A stretch of 64,000 nt of DNA. Origin: Paramecium sonneborni (taxonomy: Eukaryota; Ciliophora; Oligohymenophorea; Peniculida; Parameciidae). The stretch is from positions 125,538-189,537 of the forward strand of contig CAJJDN010000117.1 of the NCBI GenBank assembly GCA_905182985.1, given 5' to 3'. The notes under the pieces are model-generated. The model had not been told where the DNA came from, did no database searches, and saw only the letters and a list, made by a program, of their open reading frames with translations. Below, piece after piece: positions 25,516-38,473 of the stretch. Each line of letters begins with the position of its first letter. Position 1 is the stretch's first letter. The position numbers were made by a program, and so were the translations under genes.

Positions 25516-26580
25516 TCATGCTAAGAATCCTTTTCCATCTTACTATAACCAACTTGGGAATGTGGCTCTTTGTTTCTTAACTTTAGTGTTTGTTTTTAAT
25601 GAAACCTATTAAGTGAGTTCTGATTTGAGTTAAGAAATCAAAGAAGAATCAAATTTACTAAGATCTCTATTATTATTAATAGCTTCAAGTGCATAAAATC
25701 TTTAGAAATCAAATTTATCTCTATAATATATATATATATATAAATATTACCCTTCTTTAACAATAGCACCTGGATAGCGTTGAATAAATGTATTAACATT
25801 AACTTCGAATTGTCTTCTACCTTCATCAGTTGCTAATATTTTTGATAAATATAATATTAATACATAATTAAGCTTTAAATGGTTTAGGAATATTAGCTAA
25901 CTCTTGTTTTGAATATTCTAATCCTTTATAAATAACTTCATTATAAAAATATCTATCCCAAGAATCAACTCTTAAAAATCCAAAAAATAAGAACCATTCT
26001 AATGGTAATACTTTTTATAAAATAGTTCCTCTTGCTGTAGGTGTCATATCACTCATGTAATTTTAATAAACATAATTATCCCATTCATAAATATTTTCAA
26101 CACTATCAGCTAATGTACGTTCTCTTGCTTCTGTTTATAACCATTCAGGTGCAGTAGATCCTCTTACACCTCTTTCAACTTTTGAAAATCTAGCTCTTCT
26201 TTTATTAAACATAATCCATGTATATGGATGGAATCCTTCTCTTTATATATGTTCAAATAAAGGATCTCTTCTTAATTCTCTATCTTAAAATAATAATAAA
26301 TCTTCCATTGCTAATCCTCTCTCTAATCCAATATTTCTCATCCATCTGTAAAAGAATCTATTTTATTATATTCTTCATTTATTTACCTAGCAAATAAAGG
26401 CTCAACTAATTTATATATTTATCCACTCAATCCCTATGTAAACAATTTCACTGCTGACAATGTCATTGCTGGAGTCCTTGGCTCAGAATACCATTTTCTA
26501 GGTGATCCTATTATTCTCTCTCTTTTTAATGCACGAATATTCACTAATTATTCATAAATCAGCTTCTCAAGTCGAACCAT
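25516..26580 (-). CDS. Conserved-looking hypothetical protein, 320 residues
   Basis: Introns of 41, 31 and 30 nt (the last at 25721-25750) leave 321 codons exactly. The composition is unlike most neighbours: rich in Arg, Trp, Glu and Phe, as in an old conserved protein. Examples are SPRKWYSEPRTPAMTLSAVK, EGFHPYTWIMFNKRRARF, YEWDNYVYQNYMSDMTPTAR and LPLEWFLFFGFLRVDSWDRY. No domain is recognised. The style resembles ciliate-specific subunits of mitochondrial complexes, but I see no clear targeting peptide, so that is only a guess. The 30-nt intron contains a TA microsatellite. Confidence 0.7.
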
Positions 26581-26753
26581 TAATGCAAATTAAATCTTTT
26601 ATATATATATATATTTATATATTTATCGATTAAAAGACATTTAATACTATTCAGAATATTATTGTTATTATTTTTTAGAAATTCAAATCCTAACATTACT
26701 GTTGAATTTATCATTTCAATACTTAAATTTACATTCATTTTAATTATTATATT

Positions 26754-27914
26754 TCATTAATTTAATTTTCGTAAAACCCAATTTTTTTGTCTATCCTCTA
26801 ATTTCTTAAGAATCATTATTAAATATTTTGTTGGAAGCATTATTTTTATTTTTTTATTTTTATTTTTATTTTGCAGCTTATTAAAACCAAATTTATAATC
26901 TAATTTATTCATTATTTTATTCAAATCTTCAAAACCATATGTAAATGATTTATTCCTTCTTTTTTATCTTAATACATGTAACTTAAAAATCTTTAAACTC
27001 TCTCTCAATTAATTATCTCTTAATTAATTTAATAATTCAAAAATAACTGGAGATCTAGACCTAATCTATTGTAATTATTAAAATGAACATCTCAATTATT
27101 TTACAATCATCTTCTTTATACAATTTTACAAATGCAAATTGTTTTTCATTCTATTCAAATTTTGTCCATATTCAAATAATTTTTTATTAATCACCCCAAA
27201 TATTTTTTAGGCTGCTTCTCTTTTAATTATTTGTTATCTCATAACAATTAAATATTCATTTAATTTATTTTTGTATATTTTCTTTATCTTTGAACCAAAA
27301 TGATCAAAAAATATTAACAGTTGTGTTTATTATGACCAATACTTCAAGTATACTTAAAGTAACAATTATTCCTACTTTGTTTTGTTAACAATAATCTTAC
27401 GCAATTATTCTTATTTTGCATATTGAAGTCTTTTATTTACGGAGCTTAAGTTTCTTTAAAGTATGAAAAATTTGATTTCTTAAAATGAGATTATCATTTT
27501 CTTCCTTCTAATATTTTAAATCACCATAAATAATAATATTGGTGCATTCGTAGGTTGAATACTCTCACAATCAACTATACTTTCTTATTTGATACTCAAA
27601 TTTGCAAAAGAAATCTTGAATCCCTCACCTATGTCACTATTTTCACTTACACCCATTGAACATACTTCATCAAATATATTTCTCTCACAAACTACTGATT
27701 CTTTAATTCTTATCAAATCTCTTAGATTTCTCAATATTGGTTTTTAAAGGGCTTCTAATAATAATTTTGCTCCACCATCCTAATTACTACTATTTGGATT
27801 AAAATTCTCCTTGTTCTTTCTTAGCATCTTGCTCTGTAGAAATTTATGAGATAGATCCTTTATCTATTTGTTCGCCTTGCTGAAATCAATAGTTCGAATA
27901 TTTTACAATTTCAT
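26754..27914 (-). CDS. Hypothetical basic coiled-coil protein
   Basis: One 27-nt intron right after the second codon (ATG AAA TT) leaves 378 codons exactly. The protein is Lys-, Gln-, Leu- and Asn-rich and mostly helical, with heptad-like stretches from about residue 130 on. A TTTTTA hexamer run on the forward strand (about 26844-26873) is coding here and gives alternating Asn and Lys. No domain is recognised. The exact three-base fit and absence of TGA over more than 1.1 kb support it. Confidence 0.6.
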
Positions 27915-28522
27915 TTTTATATTTAAATTATATAACGTTAAACCTCTTTAAATTAACTAAAATCATTCTCCCTCTTTTCCTACAAACTTACTCAATAAAT
28001 TCAAACATTTATAACTTTTTATTGATTTTTTTTTAATTAAAGTTTTAATTCATCTCAAAAAATATTATTTACTAGATCCCAAAAAAAAATACATTATTAC
28101 ACAAAACAAAACTCTCTTATATTCCATCAATTTTATCTATCATTCATCAAACAATAAATTTATGATATATAATAATAGAACCATCCACATAAACATTTAT
28201 TAAATATTTCTTAAATATGAATATGATTTATTATGTAAATAAATATTTCTAAATATTTATCATTCACATTTTAGAGATTAAATTTAGAAAACATATAAAT
28301 AGAATAATATCATAATAACTTTAGATTTTACAATTAAAGAAAAATATTAAATTATATAAATTATAAAATTAAAATTTAATATTTATTTTTATTTAATCTA
28401 ATTATTACTCTAAGAAAATTATATATAATTAACTTGCTTTTTAGAATCCTTTATAATATATTTAATTTTTTTTGTTTAAATTAAACTATTCATATTAATA
28501 TTAATCTAAATGCATATTTTTC
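27915..28522. other. AT-rich spacer between two reverse genes
   Basis: No conserved protein, RNA gene or repeat found. Confidence 0.4.
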
Positions 28523-31500
28523 TCATAATTCAATTTCTAAATTAGCAATAACCTTCTTTTCATATTTGCCTCTTACTTGAAAATAAAATAGACACAACAA
28601 CATCAATAAAAGTATTAATCCTAATATCCAATATAATTAAAATTTAACATTTGATTAATTGTTTACTGAATTTTAAATAAATAATTATAAAGATACGTTA
28701 GATACATTATTTTAAAAATTAATTATTATTGGTTATGTGCTTATATTTGAAATATTTAATTAATAAGGATTAATGGAACAAAGTTCATATTAATGATTTA
28801 ATTAAACATAAAAAAAGTGAGTTTGGTTATAAATTTAAATACCTTGATATTCGAATTTTGCATTCAACTAAATATTAAAAATGCTGTCAATCAAATTGAA
28901 CTTATTGATTTCCGATATATTAAATATCGATAAAGATAATTAAGAATTTAGGTCTTGTTTAGTAAATAAAAATTAATCATCAGTTAATATGATAATTTCA
29001 TAAAAAATGGACTTAAGATTAGGAAATCTAACAATTCCAAGTTTTTATAATTTAAGAATTTATTAAAAGTCTTTTTCAATTTAACAACTCATTACATAAG
29101 CAGTTAATATATCATATGGAATAATCAAATATTTGAATTCGTAATAACTATCATTAATTAATCGAATATAAATAATCTCAATTTCTTTGAGACTAATAGA
29201 AATATCCTAGACCAAATCTAACATTAATTTCTTTTTTTATAAAACTTCCTATCCTTCTTCAATATTAATAACCCAGTATGTACTGTTCTATTCTATTGGT
29301 TATGTATAATAAATTAAAAAACAGTCTTATTTATTTTAGATTTTAACAAATTTATATGATTAGCATTGATATACATTAATTTCATCAATTAATTGAAAGT
29401 AAAGAGGCTTCATTAAATAAATTACTAATTTTTATTAACTTTGAAAGATTACGATATTATCAATCATAATTATTTCAAGAATTTCAATAAAATAATTATC
29501 CTTGAGGTTAATTTATTAAATTAGATTTGAGTCTTTATTAAAAATACTGATGAAATTAGTTTGATAAAGAAAATAAAAATTATTACTTTTGAAAATATTT
29601 TTTATCTATTCATTTACAAAAATTTTTTTTTAATTATTTGAAAAAATATTTAAAATAATGTAGTTCTCTTTTTAATTAAAGCAAACAGTATTATAAAAAT
29701 GATCACACTATTTAAAAAATGTAGGTTGGCTTTAAAGCAAAGGTTACATTATAACAATATCCTAAGAAGTAATATTTACTAAAGATCCCTATATATATTT
29801 TCTTGGATCAATGCTAATTAAAATATTAGGATTATCTGTAGTGGTTTTAATGAAGGTTAAATTTTTTATTTGTAAGCTTTCAATTTGATTAAATAATTTA
29901 ATATTAATGGAGCTATTAATAGCTTTTTCAGGATTAATTTTTGAATGCAATTTAACAATTAAAGGTTAAGAAATTTCATATTCAAAGAAACTAGTCAGAC
30001 TACAATTCAAACTAATCTTAGCTAAATTATATAACAAGTATTTTTGATTTTAAAAAATCAATAATTTAAATTCTGATATCAAACTAAATTAAAAATTATC
30101 AACTTTAATAACATCTATTAATGAATTATACTATTCGTTTTCCAAATGATAAACCAATAGTACTTATGTACTATCATTCTTGGAAATTGCGGCAACAACT
30201 AATTTATAATATTTTACCTCATATTTTAAAGGAAGATATAATTTAAAAAATAATAGAGGGAAATCAAATAATTTTATAAATTCATAATTAGTTGTTAGTT
30301 TATATTTCCTAAATATAAATTCTTTATCCTACTCTAAAAGAATTATGTAATTATTGTTTCTTATTTCAACCAAATCAAGAATCTCTTCTCCATCTAGCTT
30401 AAATGAAATCATAAAATTGATCTTATGTAATGAAATAATATTTTTATTTGCGATATTTAAATATGTACTTAATGTTGTTATCGACTTAGGTTGAATGCAT
30501 TGGCCATGAGAATCTATTTTAAACTATTTTTGTTAAACAAATGTTTCTAATTATAATATATAATTGTGGCAGTTTTCCAAAATTATCAAAACTTAATAAA
30601 TATTAATAGAAAGTATATTTATTACCTAAGTTTTAAGATCTAAGATTAATTTCATGTTCTTTAAGTTCTCAGTATCAATTCTTAAAATTTTAGTGTTTTA
30701 ATTTTGTATCAAAAACACATACCTTTAAAAATTAAAGATATTTTTTTATTAAATCACTTCTTTAACTATTATTTTTGTAATTCTATTGCTAGAACATTCC
30801 AAGATTTCAATTAATTGATCATTTATTTAATAGATAAATATTTTTTCATTCAAACCTTCTTTCATAATCCACCAAATACTCTTCATAATTGAAGAATTGA
30901 TACAATCAACTTCTAAGAAATTTTAATTGTGTTTGCAAAATATAAAATTGTTGCTATAAATTGATAAATTTGGAATTAAACCATGTTTCAAGAATTTTTA
31001 TTAATCAAGTTCTATTAAAAAATTTAGATTATGTATTCTTTTTTCCAACTCAATATTGCTAAAATTTAGAAGATCTATTTCATTTAAATCAATTTATTTA
31101 ACAATTCCTGAAAGGCAATAATTTTCAAAAGCTATATTGAATGGGGTTAAATTGAATACTTCTTAGTTTTTAAATTAATTGCATTTTAATTATAAATAGG
31201 GTAAATTTTATTTTAATATAGTTAATTTTTCTTTACTTAGTAAAATGAAGTATGGAGAAAATTAAAATTTATTGAGGAGTATTCCTGAAGGGATATTTAA
31301 AATAAATGATTTTTATTTATTTTCTCTTAAAAGCTCTAAATAAGAACCAAAATTTATAATAGGTTTTTCTCTAGATTCAATTATTTATATCGGTTTTTAC
31401 GATCGTTTAATTATATATCCATCTGCTTCTTCTAGTACATTTACAGTTTATGACTCAATTACTATATAATCAATTCCATGAATGTTTTCATATGTTAAGA

Positions 31501-32290
31501 TTTTTTCTTATTAATTTTCATAAATTAATTTTAGATATAATTCTGTCTACTCAAACTAAAATATCTTATGGTCAAAAATAAGTGAATTTTTTTTTTTAAT
31601 TAAAATATCTCTTAAAATTTCATGATTATTAATAATTTTTGAATCATAAATCAAAGAAATGCTATCTATTTATATCATGTAAATTTTCCAGGTTTAGCAT
31701 TCCAAATAGGAAAAATATATAATTTAATTTAAATCTTAACTAATATCTATTTTACAATCAATTTATTTATTTAATTCATAATTCTTATCAAATATAAATT
31801 CTAATTAATTTTATTCATTTAATTTTTCTTAAAATTAATATATTTTATAGGAATTAACATTTTCGCAAAACAACATGAAAGCTGCTACTATAAAGTACTC
31901 TTTTAAGATATTATCACATTCAGAGAGTTAAAAATTGAATTTTTTTTTACGATTTAAAATCAATTCTACATCTGATTTTTCAAATATATTCAAAGAAATT
32001 TCATTGCTTAAAAATAAAAATTAATCCTTATCTTGAAAAATTAACTTAAGATCATTTGCTTTGTCACTGCTTGAATAAATTAATTTTACATTTTCTTAAA
32101 TATTTGTGAGGGGAATAGATTGAATTAATTCTAAAGGGTTTTGATCGTCTTTTATTAGACATTTATTATTGTTGTCTAATTCCGCTAGAAGATAATTCTC
32201 TAGGCCAATTTGCACTTCATCTTTCTAGCAATAAAAATTTATGGCTCCAGCTGGTATGCAAAAAACAAGTAAATTTAAAATTGTATACAT
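28523..32290 (-). CDS. Second very large signal-peptide protein with C-terminal membrane segment
   Basis: Reverse gene. Start at 32290 with a signal peptide (MYTILNLLVFCIPAGAINFYC). The first exon stays open for about 1.6 kb, giving over 540 residues that are rich in Asn, Ile, Lys and Gln with a Cys about every 40-60 residues. At the other end a membrane segment (YWILGLILLLMLLCLFYF) is followed by a short tail VRGKYEKKVIANLEIEL and TGA at 28523. Total about 1200 residues; introns in the middle were not all placed. The plan matches the gene at 19057-23428. Likely a cell-surface or endomembrane protein of unknown function. Confidence 0.7.
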
Positions 32291-34263
32291 TTTACAAATA
32301 ATTATAAAAATAAAATTAAAAAAAAATTATACATTAATATGATGAAACTATTGTAAATTAAATTAACTGTCAACAACAACAAGCTCTATCACAATATTGA
32401 AAAAATGATAAAGATATTTTTAAATTTTTTTTGAGCAAAAACATTCATTTCTTTTTTAGTATTTTTTTATAAAAAATATAATGATACAAGGAATACAAAG
32501 GCTAACAAAATATTTAAAATAATATTCTTAAACATAAAATAAATATATTTTTAATTTATTTTTCATAAATTTCATCAAATAATTATTGATTAAAAATTTA
32601 TGCATTTAAAATGATTTTATGATAAGAAAAATAACTAAATAATTTATATGAAGATTAATTAATCCTGTAGATTATTATAATTAATACAATGACTTTGTTT
32701 CATATAAAATGAAAGAGTATTACCTTTTTCGTAATAGAATTTATTAATTACTTTTGATTTTAATTCATTATAAATTAAATAATGATTAAAAAAAAAAAGA
32801 TATAAATAAAAATTTAAATCAATAAATTTAATGTTATAAATTAAACAAATTGATTTAATAGTGATTCTTAATTAGTAATTGTTTTTTCTTATAAATTTTC
32901 TTAATTTTCAAATTTAATATTTTTAAGTTAGTATTTCGTAACTGTTTTTAAATTATTTTTATCATTATTGAATTAAACTAAAGAAAAGTAATACAAATCA
33001 GACTATAAGACTTAAAATGCTAGACATAGACAATAGTAAGCAATAATTGACAAAGGGTTAATGGTATAAATGTTTACTAAATGATTTATATTTAGAGCTT
33101 TTGGATAATTTTATAGAATAAATAAGAGTATCTTTAATACAATTTATTATTCTTTAAATTTAAATATGGCCATAAAAGTTATTAATATTGTGTATAAATA
33201 AGTTATTATTAATAAATCGCCATTAACTAATTCAGTATTGATTTCAATTTTAAATAATTTCAATTGTTTATAATATAAATTCCAGCAAATATGAATTTTC
33301 ATATTTGAGTTATAATGGTATAAAATTCATTAGTATTTATCCAAAGTTAAATGAGTCTTGAAAATCAAAAATATTAGTGACAATAATCTAGTACAAAATC
33401 AGGATATGAATAATCATAGATAAATAAAAATCAATCAATTATTTTTGACGGGGAACGAATGATTAAATTTGAAATAATTCTTGTAATAGTAAAATATATT
33501 AAATAATAGAGTAATTTAATGAAAAAGAAATATGAATGCATCTATAAATTGATTAGTAACTCTGAATATGGTTAAAATAATGACTTATAATAATACTTAT
33601 TCTGTTTATTAAAAGAGTATTTTTTGATTTTACTTAAAATTGTATAAAAGAAATATCTTTTTTTAAAAATCATAGGCGAGATAATTAGAAGTAAAATTAA
33701 TAATTAAAAATATATAATAAAATTATTGGTAGAGTGATTTGGCATTATTTTAATTAAAAATTTTATAGAGAATTGAATGAGATTAAATTTTAATCAATTT
33801 TTTTAAAGCATATATAATTATTCAATCTTATTTAAGTATTGCAAGTGTTTCATTTAAATGAGTTCAAGATCATTATCAGATTTTTTCAAACTAATTTTTG
33901 AGTGATCTGCTGAGTAACTGAAATATAAAAAGAAGATTAATACATTTTTTTGGCTGATATAGATTATTTATGTTATTTAAAATTTTAAGTTTTATCTACA
34001 ATTTTATTTATAATAGGCGGCAATTTATAATATTAAGAATTTTTGATAGGGGATTTAGAATTGATGTTAATAATTTTTGAGGTACTTTTATTGTTTGATT
34101 AATCTTATAACTTAATAGAAATAGAAAGAATACCAGGATTGAGCTATTTGATTTAAGATCAGGGGATTGATTAATTCCGTATTTAGAGATGTATGACATT
34201 TTGCCTTTGAATCTATCTTGAAAACTTATCATTGGAATATTTTTATATTTATTAATAATTAAA
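32291..34263. other. Gene-poor stretch
   Basis: Nearly 2 kb without a recognisable gene, in a window where genes are usually 50-150 bp apart. A forward frame at 33519-33899 (about 127 codons) is low in complexity and no longer than chance allows with one stop codon. It may hold promoters, a decayed gene, or a gene too diverged for me. Confidence 0.4.
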
Positions 34264-35569
34264 TCAGGAGCATTTATAATCAGTCAAGCCAGAAGGATTA
34301 TAATTGCATTGTGCTCCTTATTCGATAGATAATTTGCATTGAATTTCTGATTTATCAACACATTTACCAGGGCCATAAGTAAAATAATAATTGATTCTTG
34401 TAGATGCTAAGGTAATTGGTGATACAGTGAAGGTAGATGTTTTACAAGTCTTTGTATCAATGGTGCATGTAATAGTTGTAGTGACTTATTTGACAACATC
34501 AGTAGCAAGAGTAGCACTTTCATCAAATTAATATAATTTAATGTTTTTTTGTACAACAACTAAATTTGTATCAGTCCATGTCCATTCTAAATAGAAATCT
34601 TTGAATCCAGTGTCTAAACTGATTGTTGCTTATGTTGTAACTGAAGTAGTAGGTCTAAGAGCAATAATATCAGAAAGAGCATTTCTAATACCAAATTATT
34701 CAGCAGCATAAGAATAGACTTACATCTATCCATTAACTGTATATGAAGTAGCATCCCAAACAATTCTAACAGCATTTAATTAACCATTTATTTTTAATTC
34801 TCTTCTTGAATAAGGACATGATGCAAAATTAATAAAATAATAGTTCGTTTAATAATAAGCAGGTGAAAATTTGGCAATTCTAAAAAGAGCTATTTCAGCA
34901 ACCTACCATATTTTAGGTAATATTGCTTTTCTTTATATATAAGTAAAATCAACATAATCCTATCATAAATATTATTAATAATACTCTTATCAATTATAAG
35001 GCTTAGTAAGTAGTTCTTTCTAAATAGAATGGATGAGAATTTGTAGTATCTATTAATATAGCATGAAATGCTATATATTTGTCTAAAATTGCTTCCAATT
35101 CTGTTTTCAATGTAGCAGCATCTTGAGTTCCTTCTGGAGATTTCCATGGATTTATTGTATATAAAGCAAACATATTTGCTTCAGATGAAGTCAATGCTGC
35201 AATTGCTGTTGTTGTTGAACCTGTAGTTTAAATTGCAGATCCATCTGTGGTTTTAGTGAAACGAACAAAAGCAAAATTTAATTTACCATCTCCTTTATCA
35301 ACACAAACATTGTCATATTGTAAACTAAACTATTCCAAAGAATCACATTTTGTTGAAAGTGCTCCTGTTGGTATTCCACTGCCTACTGGTCCAGATCTAC
35401 AAGCTGCTACTTCATTTACCATATAACATGGAAGATCCACACAACTTGCACCAGAAAGTCTGCAATACCCTGAACCTGTGCAACCAGTACCACTTAGTGT
35501 ACCACAAGCTGCTTATCCTACATAACTTTGACTTTCTACTACTAATAGAAGTGCAAAAATATAAATCAT
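34264..35569 (-). CDS. Secreted Cys-containing protein
   Basis: One 25-nt intron leaves 427 codons exactly. The start at 35569 gives a short signal peptide (MIYIFALLLVVESQS). Next comes a Cys-rich stretch with about six Cys in 50 residues (CGTLSGTGCTGSGYC and CVDLPCYMVNEVAAC), then a helical section (TLKTELEAILDKYIAFHAI), then a Thr- and Ser-rich beta-like half with VTTTITCTIDTKTCKTSTF and a final KCVDKSEIQC. No membrane segment or obvious lipid-anchor signal follows. It may be a cell-surface, secretory-granule or vacuolar protein. It lacks the regular Cys periods of Paramecium surface antigens. Confidence 0.72.
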
Positions 35570-35756
35570 TTATTATTTATTTTTATCACGTCACTAAACT
35601 TTATATACTATCAATTTTAACATCTTCATAACTTTTTTTAACATTTTCATCCTTATTCTACTTCTCCTTTTTTATTTCCTTAATCCTTTCTATCTTCTCA
35701 TTCTTTACAGATTAATTTTTCATCAATATATCAATTTTTATCAGTCAAATCAAAAA

Positions 35757-36224
35757 TCATTAATCACTAATCTAAATTAACTATATATGTATTATTTTTA
35801 AAAAAGAATTATAAACTATATACACATTCTTCTCATACAATCTAATTACATACTTATCCATTTTCTATATAACATATTCAATAGGAATCTAAGTTTTATT
35901 AATCATAAACTTCATTCTTCTCTCTCTACATTGTTTATATTATTAAACTTTTATTTCATTTGATAATTCCATCTTCTTATATTTTTTTCAATCATTCTCT
36001 GTATCTGTCTCTCCACTGTACTAAACCTTCATATTTTTAATTTCCATTCTAACTCAAAATTTTTATAAAAATAACATTTCTCTAATTGGGTAATAAAATA
36101 TTGATACAATTGTATCAATCTGTTCTTTTATCTCTATTTTATCTAACTTATTTTTATTATAGGATTTTTTCTTTTTAAAGTTAAAAAAGTGATGAAATGG
36201 ATATTTATATTAAATTTAGAACAT
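35757..36224 (-). CDS. Small basic hypothetical protein
   Basis: Starting at ATG 36224 and removing introns of 26, 23 and 23 nt gives 132 codons exactly and a coherent basic protein. The middle has NQKYEGLRMIEKNIRRWNYQ and the end has EYVIQKMDKYVIRLYEKNVY. No family recognised. Coding-like stretches continue upstream to about 36450 in other frames, so the 5' end may be incomplete. Confidence 0.45.
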
Positions 36225-37889
36225 AGTCGTAATATTAAGATATCTAATTTTAGATTAACAATCTTTTAAGATAAATTTCTACTAAATTTCAAAACAATTT
36301 CATGCCTCTGATAATATCTATGTATACTTAATACTTCATAAAGATCTTCACATTATTATTTCTGTCAAATAAGTATTCCAAAGGATTCTTCTAGCTATTA
36401 AACTTAATTATTCCATTGATTATAAATAATATTATATTCAATATATAATTTTAGAATATTAAATATCAAATTTATATAATCTAAAGTTTTTATAATAAAA
36501 ATATATCTTAAAACAATCATATATCTGGTCTATTTTTTATTTCCTCTAGTTAATAAAAAATAATTTATTTTATTTGATGAAGATTTGGTATTTTTTATTA
36601 ATTTGTCTTATATTCTGCTAGTTTTTGTTTTTTTTCAATATTCATTCAATGCTAAAACCATTTAATTAGTCAAAATCTAAAGATTATTTGAAGAAAGAAA
36701 AAAATATCCTATTATCTTTTCAAAATTCATCTAAATTAATTTATAATTTATAAAATTTCATCATTTTTTAAGATTTAAATAATTAGCAATTAAGAAATCA
36801 CTTTGTATGAAAGTATAAATTATTTATATTTCTAAATGTGATGAAATAAACTATATTTTTATCTGACTACCATATAAACTTCTTCCAATATTAAAATAAA
36901 TTATCATAAATTTGCACAACATATTTTTTCATTTTCACATGATTTCAATATCTACTATTAAATCCAAAATTATAAATTTTTATCCTTAATGAAAAGTATA
37001 TATGTTATCAAATAAATATGAACTTTAGTTAGAGTCTTAGGGTACTAAAAATATTTTTTGATATCTTTGACTATCTAATTACTCTTAGTAAGAAATCAAC
37101 TCAATTTTCTTTTGTGAGAATTTACTCAATTATCTAATCGATTTGAAGATTAATTTATTGTTTTTAAATTTTCAAACATAAATAAATATTTTGTAATTTA
37201 ATTTCTTATTATCAAATTCATTTAAATTTTATCTAGCTTTTAAAATAAGAATTTAAGTAAAAAATATTTCATTCTTAATAAGTATTGTTATAATGAAATC
37301 ATATTTTGAAACTATTTAAGTTTATTTATTGGCTATTCATGCAAATTATTTATTTTAGTATATACTAACTCTGTTTTCATTAAATTGATAAATATATAGA
37401 AAGTTTACTTATTATTTAAATTATCTCTAAAACAAAGAATTAAGAATTTAAAAGAAACTAAACAAAAAGTTTACAATATTAATTTATAATTAATCGAAAA
37501 TATTTTGAGAGTATATAAGTGAAAATAAGAGAAAAATTAAATTTTAAAGTTTATTTGGTATGAATTAAAATTATAAACTCTTAATCTTGATTGTAATTAA
37601 GGATTAAAATTACTAAATGTGATATAAAATTTGAAGTTAAGAGTAAAGATTAAAAGTAATTAAGAAAGCAAGGTTCTTTTTTTATTGAACAATATTAATA
37701 AGATTTGAGTAATGGAGAAAAGAAAGAAGTATGGAAGGAGAGATAAGAAGTGAGAATTGAAAATAACAATAGAAGATAGATTTAAAATAATAAAGAGATT
37801 GAGTAGTATAAAGAATAAAAAAATAAATTTTAACATTAAAATAAAGTTCTGTTAGAAGAAATAAAAATAAATAATTTTAAGTGTTTGAA
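36225..37889. other. Mostly empty AT-rich stretch
   Basis: From 36225 to about 36650 there are short reverse coding-like frames that I could not join into one gene. From 36650 to 37889 nothing was recognised. The end should contain the promoter of the alveolin-like gene. Confidence 0.4.
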
Positions 37890-38429
37890 ATGTCATACTA
37901 TAAGCCTTTTTACTAAAGTGGATACGATCGCACAGTGCCAGTATACTAAACAAGTTAATATGGTCCAGCATACTACGGTCCTTATGATCGTCCATACTCT
38001 TATTAATCGAGAGCTCCAATGAGAGGTGAATAATGGTCTGAATATATTCCTGTGGAATAGAGATATACAGATTATGTACCAGAGACGAAGGTTGAATATA
38101 GACCAGTAGAGAAATCATATACAGACTATATAGAAGGTTTGTTCTATAAAATATAATAATTAGTAAAACACGAGACAGATTATGTACCAGTTCCAAGATT
38201 GGAGAAGAGAGTTGAATATATTCCAGTTGATAGATATGATGAACATGTCGATTATGTTCCAGTGTAGAATAGCCATGTAGTAAGAGGACCATAGAGCAGA
38301 GTGGGTTACGGAAGTCAATCTTAGTATTTAGCACCAGCACCTCCTACATAATATTCAAATTATAGATACAGTCCAAGTAGAGTTAGTGGATATCGTCCAG
38401 CTGCAGGTTATGGTTATAGATACCTTTGA
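37890..38429 (+). CDS. Alveolin-like cortical protein
   Basis: One 27-nt intron leaves 171 codons exactly. The centre is a chain of short valine- and proline-rich repeats: YIPVEQRYTDYVPE, VEYRPVEKSYTDYIE, TDYVPVPRLEKRVEYIPVDR and YDEHVDYVPV. Such EYIPV/DYVPV repeats define alveolins (IMC1-type proteins), which build the membrane skeleton under the alveolar sacs of alveolates. Both flanks are Tyr-, Pro-, Gly- and Arg-rich and low in complexity. In the cell it should lie in the epiplasm or cortex. It sits only 44 bp before the trichocyst matrix gene, another cortical product. Confidence 0.85.
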
Positions 38430-38473
38430 TTAATATATTAATTTATTGATCCGTTTTCGTTAATAATTTAATA

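Noticed and set aside
25721..25750. TA microsatellite as a possible regulatory element
   Set aside because: It falls inside a 30-nt intron of the gene at 25516-26580; similar TA runs near 26600, 45190 and 61757 are ordinary in this AT-rich DNA.
33519..33899. Forward frame of about 127 codons
   Set aside because: With TGA as the only stop, chance frames of this length are common; composition is only Lys, Ile, Asn, Phe and Leu.
34008..34232. Reverse frame of 74 codons
   Set aside because: Low complexity, no intron signals and no link to the secreted-protein gene that ends at 34264.
37852..38340. Long reverse frame of 162 codons
   Set aside because: Opposite strand of the alveolin-like gene, whose repeats and intron fit are clear.
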